Shown in pieces: positions 50,068-58,376 of a stretch of 64,000 bases of DNA. Origin of the DNA: Alphaproteobacteria bacterium (GTDB lineage Bacteria; Pseudomonadota; Alphaproteobacteria; Sphingomonadales; Kordiimonadaceae); contig JAJFIS010000027.1 in the NCBI GenBank assembly GCA_021774735.1, forward strand, positions 41,920-105,919, given 5' to 3'. The notes under the pieces are model-generated. The model was not told the DNA's origin and ran no database searches. It was given only the letters and a program-made list of their open reading frames with translations. Made by a program: the position numbers and the translations under genes. How positions within the stretch are numbered: position 1 is the first letter of the stretch; each line of letters begins with the position of its first letter.

Positions 50068-50514
50068 TCAGTCCCAATGCTTCAGGGCATTTAAGTCACT
50101 ATCTTTTGCCGCAATCCATTTTGTGCCGTCCTTGCCATCTTCTTTCTTCCAAAAAGGTGCCTCGCTTTTCAGAAAATCCATCACAAAGCTGGCGGCACTG
50201 AAGGCGTGAGCGCGGTGACGGCTGGCGGCAATGACCAGAACTATAGGATCGCCGGGCAATAACTTGCCGTAGCGGTGAATGATGGTAAGGCCATCTAACG
50301 GCCAACGCTCTTCAGCTTGGGCTGCAATTTTATCCAGCTGTTTTTCGGTCATGCCGGGGTAATGCTCCAGCGTCATGCTGGTTAAGCTATTTTCTTCACT
50401 GCGAACATAACCGGTAAAAGCAACGGTTGCGCCAATGTCCAAGTTACCTGATCGTAGATTTTCTCCTTCAGCAGCGCTATTAAAGGCTTCGCTCTGAACC
50501 CGAATATTGATCAT
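50068..50514 (-). CDS. moaE: Molybdopterin synthase catalytic subunit MoaE
   Basis: Large subunit of molybdopterin synthase; it inserts sulfur from MoaD thiocarboxylate into cyclic pyranopterin. The 148 residues show GATVAFTGYVRSE, MTLEHYPGMTEKQLDKI, the active-site region IIHRYGKLLPGDPIVLV, and SRHRAHAFSAASFVMDFLKSEAPFWKKE with catalytic lysine, typical of MoaE. It follows moaD after 3 bases. Other molybdenum-cofactor genes are not in the window. Confidence 0.94.
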   Translation of the reverse strand: MINIRVQSEAFNSAAEGENLRSGNLDIGATVAFTGYVRSEENSLTSMTLEHYPGMTEKQLDKIAAQAEERWPLDGLTIIHRYGKLLPGDPIVLVIAASRHRAHAFSAASFVMDFLKSEAPFWKKEDGKDGTKWIAAKDSDLNALKHWD

Positions 50515-50517
50515 GTG

Positions 50518-50772
50518 TTAACCCCCTGTAACGGGTGGGAAAATCGCAATTTCACTGGCACTAGCTATGCTGTTATCAGGGCCAGCATATTCTTGGTCAA
50601 TAGCAATTTTTAAAAGCTCAGGCTTTGCCAGCGCAGCTTGGTATTCTTCACCTAAGCTTTTCAGGTGGGCGATGAGACCCGAGACTGTTGTCACGTCCAA
50701 GGGCAATATTATCTCTTCTTCAGATTTACCTATGGTTTCTCTAATCCATGAAAAATATACTAGGGTCATCAC
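50518..50772 (-). CDS. moaD: Molybdopterin synthase sulfur carrier subunit MoaD
   Basis: An 84-residue ubiquitin-like protein that carries the thiocarboxylate for molybdopterin synthesis. It begins TLVYFSWIRETIGKSEE and ends IFPPVTGG; the terminal Gly-Gly is the activation site. It overlaps pgsA by 4 bases and precedes moaE by 3 bases. The pgsA-moaD-moaE order is a known alphaproteobacterial arrangement. Confidence 0.93.
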   Translation of the reverse strand: MMTLVYFSWIRETIGKSEEEIILPLDVTTVSGLIAHLKSLGEEYQAALAKPELLKIAIDQEYAGPDNSIASASEIAIFPPVTGG

Positions 50773-51323
50773 TTCAACATATGTTTCAGGCCAAATTTCA
50801 GATAATCATAACCAGTGATTAGGGTGAGCAGAGCCGCGATCCATAATAGACTGATGGCAGCTTCGTAAATTGGTAAACCAAAGGCAGACCAAGCGGGAAT
50901 ATAACAGCAACCACCAAGGGAGACCATTTGAACCATGGTTTTCCACTTAGCCAGTGTTGATACCGGCACGCTAACGGCACTTCCAGCTAAAAACTCACGC
51001 AGACCAGATACCAGCAATTCGCGGCATAGAATTATGACCACTGGAATAACGTGGACACCGTCCACCCATTGCACGGCAACCACCATAATCAAGACCGACC
51101 CAACCATCAATTTGTCGGCGATGGGGTCTAAAAACTGTCCAATTTTGGAGACAGTGCCGGACGCGCGGGCGAAATAACCATCGAAAAAATCGGTGATACC
51201 CGCAAACATAAAGGTAACCCCAGCAATCCAACTACCTAAGGGTTGCTCCATATAAAAACTGGCAACCAAAATCGGGATAACTGCAATCCTGATGAGCGTT
51301 AATATATTAGGTAAGGTCCACAT
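50769..51323 (-). CDS. pgsA: CDP-diacylglycerol-glycerol-3-phosphate 3-phosphatidyltransferase
   Basis: Integral membrane CDP-alcohol phosphotransferase that makes phosphatidylglycerol phosphate. The 184 residues open with LPNILTLIRIAVIP and contain the catalytic motif DFFDGYFARASGTVSKIGQFLDPIADK, matching D-x2-D-G-x2-A-R-x8-G-x3-D-x3-D. LILCRELLVSGLREFLAG-like residues follow. Four to five helices are visible. It lies 69 bases downstream of uvrC on the same strand, and moaD overlaps its end. Confidence 0.95.
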   Translation of the reverse strand: MWTLPNILTLIRIAVIPILVASFYMEQPLGSWIAGVTFMFAGITDFFDGYFARASGTVSKIGQFLDPIADKLMVGSVLIMVVAVQWVDGVHVIPVVIILCRELLVSGLREFLAGSAVSVPVSTLAKWKTMVQMVSLGGCCYIPAWSAFGLPIYEAAISLLWIAALLTLITGYDYLKFGLKHMLK

Positions 51324-51392
51324 ATGGGTAATTTCCGTGATTCACTTTGCCCGTCACCATATCGCACCAGAGAACAGCGTCAAGCAAAGCCC

Positions 51393-53282
51393 TTAACTAT
51401 CCTGAAAATGGTCGTATATTTTTTGGGCAAGGGCGGCTGAAATACCCTCAACAGCCGCTAAGTCCCGCATATCAGCTGCTGCGACCGCCTTGGCAGAGCC
51501 AAAATGGTGCAATAAGGCTTTCTTACGTTTTGCACCGATGCCGCCTATGGTGTCGAGAGGCGAACGGGCAATGGCCTTGGTACGCTTAGCACGGTGAGTG
51601 CCAATGGCAAAGCGGTGCGCTTCATCACGCAGACGCTGTAAGTAATATAAAACAGGATCGCGCACAGGCAGGGTGAAAGGGGATTGGCCAGAGATATGAA
51701 ATTGCTCTCGGCCTGCATGACGGTCTGGTCCTTTTGAAATGGCTACAAGTGGCACGTTACTTACCCCAATTTCGTCCAAAATCGTAGTAACAACACTCAG
51801 CTGGCCTTTGCCTCCGTCAATTAGCACCAGATCAGGCCAGTGGCCTCGCTCGCGGTCAGAATCTTCCTTTAACAGTCGCGTAAAACGGCGTTTCATAACT
51901 TCCCGCATCATGCCAAAGTCATCGCCTGGGGTGATGTCTGTGGAGCGAATATTGAATTTACGGTAGCTGTTTTTCATAAAACCTTCTGGGCCCACTACCA
52001 CCATGCCGCCAACCGCGTCACTGCCTTGAATGTGACTGTTGTCATATATCTCGATGCGCTCTGGCGGGGTTTCTAGGTCAAATAATTCTGCTACGCCGGC
52101 CAGCAGTTTTTGTTGGGATGTGGTTTCAGCGACACGGCGCTCTAAGGCTTCTTTGGCATTGCGTATGGCCTCTGCCATGGTGGCGGCTTTGGCACCACGG
52201 ATTGGCACCATTATCTTAACCCTGCGTTCCATGCGGTCACTTAGAGCATCTGATAGCATGACCATGTCGGGTATGCTGTGGCTAAGCAGAACCAATTTCG
52301 GCGCGGGCTTATTATCGTAAAATTGTGCGGTAAAAGCCCCCAGAACATGGGCGATATCATCATCTATTTGGTGGCGCGGAAAATAGGACCGGTGGCCCCA
52401 GTTTTGACCGGCCCTAAAGAAAAATACTTGAACGGCAACCTGACCCCCCGCTTCATAAGCGGCGATAACATCCGCCTCATCAATCATGGCATTGACCAAA
52501 GATTGATGGCTTTGGATATCAGTTAAGGCTTTCAGTCTATCCCGAAATAAAGCGGCTTGCTCATAATTCATGGCATCTGATGCTTCCTGCATTACATGCG
52601 CGAATTTTTGTTGAATATGGCTGGACTTTCCGTTGAGAAAAGCCTGTGCTTCATTAACCATATCCATATAATCAGGCTTTGTAATGCGGCCCACACAAGG
52701 GGCAGAGCAGCGTTTTATTTGATGCAGTAAACAAGGACGGGTTCGGCTTTCGAGCGTTGCATCGCTGCATGAGCGTAATTGAAAAACCTTTTGCAATGTG
52801 TTGAGAGTGCGGGTAACCGATGCGGTTGAAGCAAAGGGACCGAAATATTGCCCTCCTTGTTTTCTACGCCCTCTGTGCTTGGTTATTTGTGGCCAGTTAT
52901 GGTCGCCGCTAAGAAGAATATAAGGGAAGGATTTATCATCCTTAAGCAACACATTATAGAGCGGCTTGAAGCGCTTTATCAGACTTGCTTCCAGTAACAA
53001 GGCCTCAGCTTCAGTACGGGTGGTAATGAATTCCATTGCAGCTGTGCGCGAAACCATTTTTATCAAGCGGGCATTTAACGCCGCAGGGCGGGTATAGCTC
53101 GTAACACGCTTTTTAATATGCTTAGCTTTCCCCACATATAAAACATCACTATTTGGATCAATCATGCGGTAAACGCCGGGCTTGCTAGGGGCCGTTTTCA
53201 GATACTCTTTAATCACCAAAATGCCTTCAGCTAGCGGGGATGCTTTCTGGTTTGTTGTTGTTTCTGGTGTATCGTTGGTCAT
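51393..53282 (-). CDS. uvrC: Excinuclease ABC subunit C
   Basis: Dual-incision nuclease of nucleotide excision repair, 629 residues. The N-terminal GIY-YIG domain (PGVYRMIDPNSDVLYVGKAKHIKKRVTSY), the cysteine-rich RPCLLHQIKRCSAPCVG segment, the UVR motif around residues 215-245, and the RNase H-like C-terminal nuclease (IEIYDNSHIQGSDAVGGMVV, DLVLIDGGKGQLSV) all lie in order. Tandem helix-hairpin-helix motifs end the protein (IGGIGAKRKKALLHHFGSAKAVAAA). No alphaproteobacterial LexA box (GTTC-N7-GTTC) was seen upstream. Confidence 0.96.
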   Translation of the reverse strand: MTNDTPETTTNQKASPLAEGILVIKEYLKTAPSKPGVYRMIDPNSDVLYVGKAKHIKKRVTSYTRPAALNARLIKMVSRTAAMEFITTRTEAEALLLEASLIKRFKPLYNVLLKDDKSFPYILLSGDHNWPQITKHRGRRKQGGQYFGPFASTASVTRTLNTLQKVFQLRSCSDATLESRTRPCLLHQIKRCSAPCVGRITKPDYMDMVNEAQAFLNGKSSHIQQKFAHVMQEASDAMNYEQAALFRDRLKALTDIQSHQSLVNAMIDEADVIAAYEAGGQVAVQVFFFRAGQNWGHRSYFPRHQIDDDIAHVLGAFTAQFYDNKPAPKLVLLSHSIPDMVMLSDALSDRMERRVKIMVPIRGAKAATMAEAIRNAKEALERRVAETTSQQKLLAGVAELFDLETPPERIEIYDNSHIQGSDAVGGMVVVGPEGFMKNSYRKFNIRSTDITPGDDFGMMREVMKRRFTRLLKEDSDRERGHWPDLVLIDGGKGQLSVVTTILDEIGVSNVPLVAISKGPDRHAGREQFHISGQSPFTLPVRDPVLYYLQRLRDEAHRFAIGTHRAKRTKAIARSPLDTIGGIGAKRKKALLHHFGSAKAVAAADMRDLAAVEGISAALAQKIYDHFQDS

Positions 53283-53658
53283 TTTGTAGTCCTAACCATA
53301 TGACTTATCTAAACTATTTTGCGGGCTAAATGCCTTGAGAATCAAGTGTCTATTTTTAAAGAAATGAGCTTGGAAAATTCTATCCACTTTGTCTGTGGAT
53401 AAGCTTGTGGAAAAAAGCGACTTACATATCAAAATTTCCCAGTAAACTTAGGTTTTGTACGCATTGCCTAATTTTTAGGCATAAATTTTAAGTCTTTGAA
53501 ATATATGACCTTTATTAAAGTCAAGAAGGGGAGGCTCAGATAAATATATTTGTTGGCTTGCTTGGGGTGGGCCATTATGGCAGTGAGCGATTCGGTGTGC
53601 ACAAGTGCTTTGCAAATTTATAGAAAAAAACGTTTATTTTTCTATCGTTACCAAATTG
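53283..53658. other. AT-rich intergenic region with a DnaA-box-like cluster
   Basis: This 376-base gap lies between uvrC and folB, which are both on the minus strand. Three DnaA-like sites fall within 35 bases: AGTGGATAG read on the minus strand (53380-53388, 7 of 9), TGTGGATAA (53394-53402, exact complement of the consensus), and TGTGGAAAA (53406-53414, 8 of 9). The first two form an inverted repeat TATCCAC-N7-GTGGATA. An AT-rich stretch and a small GCCTAA/TTAGGC hairpin (53466-53480) follow. It also has to contain the uvrC promoter. No ORF of note. Confidence 0.5.
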
Positions 53659-54081
53659 TTAACTCATTCTATGGCGTTCAATCTCAACGCCTACGCTCGT
53701 GGCCTTTTTAACAGCCTCCAATTTCTCTACCCGTACTCGAACAGAAACTACATTATTGAAACGAAGCGCCATCGCTGCAATATTTTCGGCTAGGGTTTCA
53801 ACTAGGTTTATATGGCCTTGTAAAATTATACCCTCAATACCCTCAATCACTTGGTTATAGCATACTACATTTTCAATGTTATCTGCGTGATGGCTAGTCT
53901 GTTCATGTACTGACAGATCAATATTCAAGCGAACGACTTGGGTGTCACCTTTTTCATGGTCCCATACGCCAATCTCAGCGTCTGTTACATAATCGCGGAC
54001 AAAAATATGTCGAACAGACCGGGCAGCATCAGCATATGCCATGCGAAAAACTGTTGGGTCAATGGGATCAAATTCATTCAT
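53659..54081 (-). CDS. folB: Dihydroneopterin aldolase
   Basis: FolB cleaves dihydroneopterin in folate synthesis. The 140-residue protein shows VRDYVTDAEIGVWDHEKGDTQVVRLNIDL near the start and VVCYNQVIEGIEGIILQGHINLVETLAENIAAMAL, including the catalytic glutamate region and VETLAE, and ends with the strand VRVRVEKLEAVKKATSVGVEIER. ATG 54081 avoids the overlap with the SDR gene that the longer frame (from 54123) would create. The first 25 residues are less conserved. It is adjacent to a pteridine-reductase-like SDR, which supports a pterin role. Confidence 0.9.
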   Translation of the reverse strand: MNEFDPIDPTVFRMAYADAARSVRHIFVRDYVTDAEIGVWDHEKGDTQVVRLNIDLSVHEQTSHHADNIENVVCYNQVIEGIEGIILQGHINLVETLAENIAAMALRFNNVVSVRVRVEKLEAVKKATSVGVEIERHRMS

Positions 54082-54095
54082 ACTGTTTATCACTT

Positions 54096-54845
54096 TTATT
54101 TCCGTACGTCGGGGGTCTGCCACGCTAAATGTTGACCGCCGTCAAGGGCTATCATCTGACCTGTTATTGAGGGTGTCTCTAACAGAAAAGCTATCGCCTC
54201 GGCAATCTCTTTTGGCTCTGGGCCATGGCCTAATGGTACATTGCGCGCTTCACGTTGAAAGCCATGGGCATCTTGGTGAATGCTAGAAAATACAGGTCCG
54301 GGGCCAATGGCGTTCACTCTAATGCGTGGTGCCAGTGCTTGGGCTAATGTTTGGGTGATAGCCCAAAGACCAGCTTTGGATGCGGTGTAAGATAAAAATG
54401 TTGGGTTCAGGCGCCATACGCGTTGGTCAATAATATTCACAATCATACCCTTTGCAGGGTGGGGCAACTGTGTGGCAAATGCTTGGCTAAGCAATAAAGG
54501 GGCCCGCAGATTAACATTTTGGTGCTTGTCCCAACTATCAGCACTTACTGTATTGATGGAATCGTCTTCGAAAATAGCCGCATTGTTAATTAACAGGTCA
54601 ATGGGCTCCCTTACCATTTCGGTAGCTTCGCCAAGTAGGTTTGAAGCAATGTTACTGTCGGCCAAATCACCACTGATGTGGTGGGCTTTACCGCCAATTG
54701 ACTGGATGGCACTGATCATCTCATGAGCGGCATCATCATTTTTAGTGCGGGTATGAATAATAACCGTATGGCCTCGGGCAGCAAGCTCGGCGGTAATAAC
54801 ACTGCCTACCCGGCGAGCGCCTCCGGTTATAAGGGCGACACTCAT
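54096..54845 (-). CDS. Short-chain dehydrogenase/reductase, FolM/pteridine-reductase-like
   Basis: The 249-residue classical SDR starts with TGGARRVGSVIT, where the arginine-rich TGxxxRxG form is typical of pteridine reductases. LLINNAAIFEDDS, the catalytic YTASKAG (Tyr, Lys) and RVNAIGPGPV follow, with a C-terminal ITGQMIALDGGQHL. Placement directly before folB suggests reduction of dihydropterins (FolM, dihydromonapterin reductase), but SDR specificity cannot be read from sequence. It overlaps the antiporter gene by 4 bases. Confidence 0.85.
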   Translation of the reverse strand: MSVALITGGARRVGSVITAELAARGHTVIIHTRTKNDDAAHEMISAIQSIGGKAHHISGDLADSNIASNLLGEATEMVREPIDLLINNAAIFEDDSINTVSADSWDKHQNVNLRAPLLLSQAFATQLPHPAKGMIVNIIDQRVWRLNPTFLSYTASKAGLWAITQTLAQALAPRIRVNAIGPGPVFSSIHQDAHGFQREARNVPLGHGPEPKEIAEAIAFLLETPSITGQMIALDGGQHLAWQTPDVRK

Positions 54846-55822
54846 GTCAACATTCTGCTCATGGCATGAGCAGCGCTACCATTTTGCACTAGATACGCCA
54901 TGTAAAGCGCATAAGCGAGAAGGAACATTACCCCCATCAAACGGCCCACAGACGCCCGGTAATGGCAGAAGGGTAACAGCGCCACCGATGCGGCCAGCAT
55001 TACCCACAGGTCAATTTCAAGGAAACTATCCGCCACTGGGATATTGCCAAATAGCGATGACACACCGATAACGCCGAGCAGATTAAACATATTAGAGCCA
55101 ATGACATTACCCACAGCCACGTCACAGTGTCTGCGGACCGCTGCAACAATGCTGGTTACCAGTTCCGGTAAGCTGGTGCCGATAGCAACCAATGTTAAAC
55201 CGATCACTTCTTCTGAAACACCCCATTCACGGGCCACAATAACGGCACCATCAACCAGCATGTCGGCCCCGAAACCTAACCCTACTACACCCGCAAGGAT
55301 CATGAGCATCGATATGCTTAAGCTGTCTGGCTCGGCGCTGATACCGTCTAATTCTTGTGTTGGATCTATAGTTTCTGGGTGTGATTTGGCGCGCAGGAAA
55401 GAATAAGCAAGAAAACAGCTAAGAAAGCCAAGAAGGATAACGCCGTGGACCCAGCGGAACTCTCCCGTGTAGGCCATGCCAATGAACAGAGCACTGGCGG
55501 CTAGCATTATCATTAAATTACGGGTGAGCTTTGGTGCATTACATGCCATGGGCGCTAAAATGGCTGGAACACCGATGACTAATAAAATATTGGCTGTATT
55601 GGAGCCAACCACATTACCAAGCGCCAAGGAAGGCGCCCCGGCCAAAACGGCGTTAATGCCCACGACAAGTTCAGGTGCTGAAGTGCCAAAGGCAACAATT
55701 GTTAGTCCAATGACTAAAGTTGATACGCCGAAATGCTTGGCGATGGAAACAGCACCGCGCACTAAAAAATCACCGGCAATAACCAAAAGAACGAGCCCGC
55801 CGATGACTTGAAAATACTCCAT
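54842..55822 (-). CDS. Calcium/sodium antiporter (YrbG-like)
   Basis: The 326-residue Na+/Ca2+ exchanger is built from two homologous halves of about five helices. The alpha-repeat ion-site motifs are GTSAPELVVGINAVLAG with GSNTANI in the first half, and GTSLPELVTSIVAAVRR with GSNMFNLLGVIG in the second. A hydrophilic loop (about 145-170) separates the halves. Relatives are YrbG and CaxA-type proteins. It is first in an operon-like run with the SDR gene and folB. Confidence 0.92.
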   Translation of the reverse strand: MEYFQVIGGLVLLVIAGDFLVRGAVSIAKHFGVSTLVIGLTIVAFGTSAPELVVGINAVLAGAPSLALGNVVGSNTANILLVIGVPAILAPMACNAPKLTRNLMIMLAASALFIGMAYTGEFRWVHGVILLGFLSCFLAYSFLRAKSHPETIDPTQELDGISAEPDSLSISMLMILAGVVGLGFGADMLVDGAVIVAREWGVSEEVIGLTLVAIGTSLPELVTSIVAAVRRHCDVAVGNVIGSNMFNLLGVIGVSSLFGNIPVADSFLEIDLWVMLAASVALLPFCHYRASVGRLMGVMFLLAYALYMAYLVQNGSAAHAMSRMLT

Positions 55823-55910
55823 AAATTACTACTTCCTGTTCACATATACTGTTAGCACTATAAAGTGCCTATAGGGCTATATAGGGTTTCAATGTTTGTT
55901 TGGCTAGGCC

Positions 55911-56852
55911 TCAATAACCAAAGCTGCGATCCAATTGCGGCGCGAGCGTCTCGCCGCCCTCTAGTGCATGGATACTATCCACTATGAAGGCAGCAGCTGA
56001 TGGAGGCCGCGTGATCGAGGCAATATGGGGGGTTATGATCACATCTTCCCTTTGCCAGAAGGGGTGTGTGGAAGGAAAAGGTTCTTCCGGCATTACATCC
56101 AACATAGCTGAGCGCAATGGGCCGTCTAAGGCTTTTTCCAAGCTTTTCAGGCAGATCAAACTACCACGGCCAACGTTGATGACGCTGGCACCCTTTGGCA
56201 GAAGGTTCAGCTTTTTTAGGTTCATCAGTCCAGATGTGGCCTTCGTATGGGGTAACATGCAGACAAGAATGTCACTGCGAGCAAGAAAGGCATCAAGCTG
56301 GTTGCCACCAAAGAAAAGGGAAACGCCATTAGCATCCTCAGCGCGCTCACGGCGGCACCAGCCAGCCAAGGGAAAGCCAAAAGGCTTCAACTGTTTTGCT
56401 GCCGCTTTACCAAGCTTACCATAACCCATTATGCCAACGCGGTGGTCTTTCGCTGGTTTGTTCCAATGTTGTTGCCAGTTATTGTCGGTTTGCTGTGAAA
56501 TGAATTCAGGCATCCGGCGCTGCATCATTAAAACCGCCATGGTGACATAAGCCGCCATATCATCAGCTAGTGCTTGATCAGCTAGGCGGTAAACCGGAAT
56601 ATATTCGGGCAAGCTACTGTCGCTTTGGATGCCATCAGTGCCGGCACCCATGCTGAAAATGGCTTTAATATTGGTCTGCTTGGCGATGATGCCCTCATTG
56701 GGGTGCCACACCAAGGCATAAGCTGGGCCATCATCCACGGATCCCCAATTAGGCCAAACACGTGCGTCTATATCATCGTCCAAACCATTAAAGGCTTCCA
56801 GCCAATATTTTGCAATTCGGCCACCAGGGTGAATAAGAATACGGATTGGCAC
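55911..56852 (-). CDS. D-2-hydroxyacid dehydrogenase, GhrA-like
   Basis: The 313-residue protein resembles glyoxylate/hydroxypyruvate reductase A. The NAD(P) site is RVGIMGYGKLGKAAAKQL, with LAGWCRRER after the second strand. The catalytic arginine lies in NVGRGSLI, glutamate in LDVMPEEPFPSTHPFWQREDVIITPHIA, and the histidine in TPHIAS. The GhrA-type FSMGAGTDGI block occurs near residue 88. It would reduce glyoxylate or hydroxypyruvate. It follows the secreted-protein gene by 9 bases. Confidence 0.9.
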   Translation of the reverse strand: MPIRILIHPGGRIAKYWLEAFNGLDDDIDARVWPNWGSVDDGPAYALVWHPNEGIIAKQTNIKAIFSMGAGTDGIQSDSSLPEYIPVYRLADQALADDMAAYVTMAVLMMQRRMPEFISQQTDNNWQQHWNKPAKDHRVGIMGYGKLGKAAAKQLKPFGFPLAGWCRRERAEDANGVSLFFGGNQLDAFLARSDILVCMLPHTKATSGLMNLKKLNLLPKGASVINVGRGSLICLKSLEKALDGPLRSAMLDVMPEEPFPSTHPFWQREDVIITPHIASITRPPSAAAFIVDSIHALEGGETLAPQLDRSFGY

Positions 56853-56861
56853 ATTATATCC

Positions 56862-57536
56862 TTATGGCACTGATGAAGCGAGTGTATCATGGTGACTGCC
56901 GATGAGGCTGCGCAAATAAAAGCTGATATCAGCCCTGTTTTTAAAGCCTGCGGTGGCGGCGGCCTTTTCAAAAACCCCTGCGGGTTGGTCGGGTGAAGCG
57001 GCAAAGCTTTCCAACGTGGCGTGAAAGCCAATTGTAAATACATCAACGTCAGAGCCGAAAGTAACCCGGAAAATGCTATTGGTAACTTGCTGAGTTTGAC
57101 TAAGATAATTATTTTCCATATTGCGCTGCCGGATAAGCTCTCGGCGCTTGCCGGCAATAGCATGGAACATTTCAATATGGTAAAGTCCAGAGGCATCACT
57201 GCTTGCTTTCAGGCTTTTCCATCCCTCAGCGCTTTTGGCGAGGAAACTATGCTGAAAATCAGCTAGGGCATCATAGCGTGGCATGCGGGTGGGGATTTCC
57301 CCTGCGGGTTCTAGCAGCATCAGGTCCCAGTGGTCCCCTTGGCTATGTCGCATAATGATGACATTATTATCCTTTTGGCGACGATAGGATTTAACCTGAT
57401 TAAGCAGCAGCGCCAGATTGCCCGGTGCGGCGCGCAGTAATGTCACGCGGTATGAATTCCCTTTGCTGCCTGATTGAGCGTGGGCAGTAATGGTGGCGGA
57501 TAATAACAAGCTTAATATTATAGCGAATTGTTTCAT
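56862..57536 (-). CDS. Secreted protein of unknown function, two alpha/beta repeats
   Basis: The 224-residue protein has a clear signal peptide (MKQFAIILSLLLSATITAHA, cleavage after AHA). The mature part seems to contain two similar alpha/beta modules, each beginning with a strand rich in hydrophobics (YRVTLLRAAPG; YHIEMFHAIAG), then a helix and a strand with HWDLMLLEP or VDVFTIGFHA. This pattern suggests a tandem dimeric-alpha/beta-barrel (NIPSNAP/EthD-like) fold. I do not recognise a characterised relative. It lies 9 bases upstream of the ghrA-like gene and is probably co-transcribed. Confidence 0.75.
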   Translation of the reverse strand: MKQFAIILSLLLSATITAHAQSGSKGNSYRVTLLRAAPGNLALLLNQVKSYRRQKDNNVIIMRHSQGDHWDLMLLEPAGEIPTRMPRYDALADFQHSFLAKSAEGWKSLKASSDASGLYHIEMFHAIAGKRRELIRQRNMENNYLSQTQQVTNSIFRVTFGSDVDVFTIGFHATLESFAASPDQPAGVFEKAAATAGFKNRADISFYLRSLIGSHHDTLASSVP

Positions 57537-57684
57537 CTCGAGCTATCCTTTATCTTGTGGAAGCGGATTGTTTTACTATTGTTTCATTAGCAGGCACCAT
57601 AGGCGAAATAACGGGTTGGGAAAAGCAGTAAGCGTATCAAACAGATGTGATTTTCAATAAATTTAAAAAATCCACTTTGACCGC

Positions 57685-57713
57685 TTGCAATTTGTGCTTT
57701 CTGGCTTTATGTT
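57685..57713 (+). promoter_or_regulatory. Putative rpmF promoter
   Basis: TTGCAA (57685-57690) and TATGTT (57708-57713) are 17 bases apart and lie about 110 bases before rpmF. The spacing fits a sigma-70-type promoter. A TTGACC just upstream lacks a partner. Confidence 0.4.
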
Positions 57714-57821
57714 CCGCGCCTCGAATCAAGAAGTTCACAGATGTGGTGGATTTCAGCCAATTATACCATCAAGCCTAAGGCAGGAATGGTTGGTTAGATC
57801 AAATGTTTAAGGACTAGAACA

Positions 57822-58007
57822 ATGGCTGTTCCTAAGAGAAAAGTTTCCCCATCCCGTCGTAATAATAGGCGGTCACATGATGCTTTGACACCGGTAAATT
57901 ACCAGGAAGATCAGCACACAGGTGAATTTAAGCTTCGCCACCACATCGACCTGAAGTCAGGCATGTATCGTGGTCGTCAAATTCTTGAGCCTAAAAGCGA
58001 ATTCTAA
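57822..58007 (+). CDS. rpmF: 50S ribosomal protein bL32
   Basis: The 61-residue protein is a standard bL32. It begins [21 protein letters not shown], with the very basic RNA-binding stretch, and ends with a conserved [20 protein letters not shown] tail. No cysteine zinc motif is present, so this is the C-minus form. It stands alone, with a promoter upstream and a terminator at 58034. In many alphaproteobacteria plsX and fabH follow, but not here. Confidence 0.97.
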   Translation: MAVPKRKVSPSRRNNRRSHDALTPVNYQEDQHTGEFKLRHHIDLKSGMYRGRQILEPKSEF

Positions 58008-58033
58008 GGCTAGGGTTAAAATAATTTTGAAAG

Positions 58034-58063
58034 GGCGGAAACTGGCTGGTTTCTGCCTTTTTT
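58034..58063 (+). terminator. Rho-independent terminator of rpmF
   Basis: GGCGGAAAC (58034-58042) pairs over 9 bases (one G-T) with GTTTCTGCC (58049-58057) around a TGGCTG loop. Six T residues follow. Confidence 0.85.
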
Positions 58064-58376
58064 ATGCTGTTCACCGTTATATTTTAGTGAGTGTTTTCTA
58101 GGCTTTTTGCCAGAAAGGCCCTGGATTTTAATGGGTATCTAAGCTTTAAAGAGCACAGATTATTATTTCGGTGATTATGTCGCTTTATTAAAACCCATAA
58201 AATATTTCAATATTTCAGATGTTTTGGTTGAGATTGATGCAGATGATCGCATGAGGCCCTTGAAAGTTGGTCAATGCTTTTAGGCAGTATTAAGCTGAGG
58301 TTTATGGCTTTTACAAATTCGAATCAGCTGCGGATAATATTTTGCAGAGAATAAGCAAATAGAGGTTTTAAGCCGG
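58064..58376. other. AT-rich intergenic region at the edge of the phage-like segment
   Basis: These 313 bases separate rpmF from the repressor gene. I see no tRNA, no attachment-site repeat that can be supported, and no coding ORF. A long-distance inverted similarity (ATGGGT near 58131, ACCCAT near 58193) is weak. It is the likely boundary of the accessory segment. Confidence 0.35.

Noticed and set aside
53455..53462. TTGTACGC upstream of uvrC, the same half-site as in the phage repressor operators
   Set aside because: A single 8-mer without a symmetric partner is expected about twice in a window of this size on both strands. No reason to claim repressor control of uvrC.
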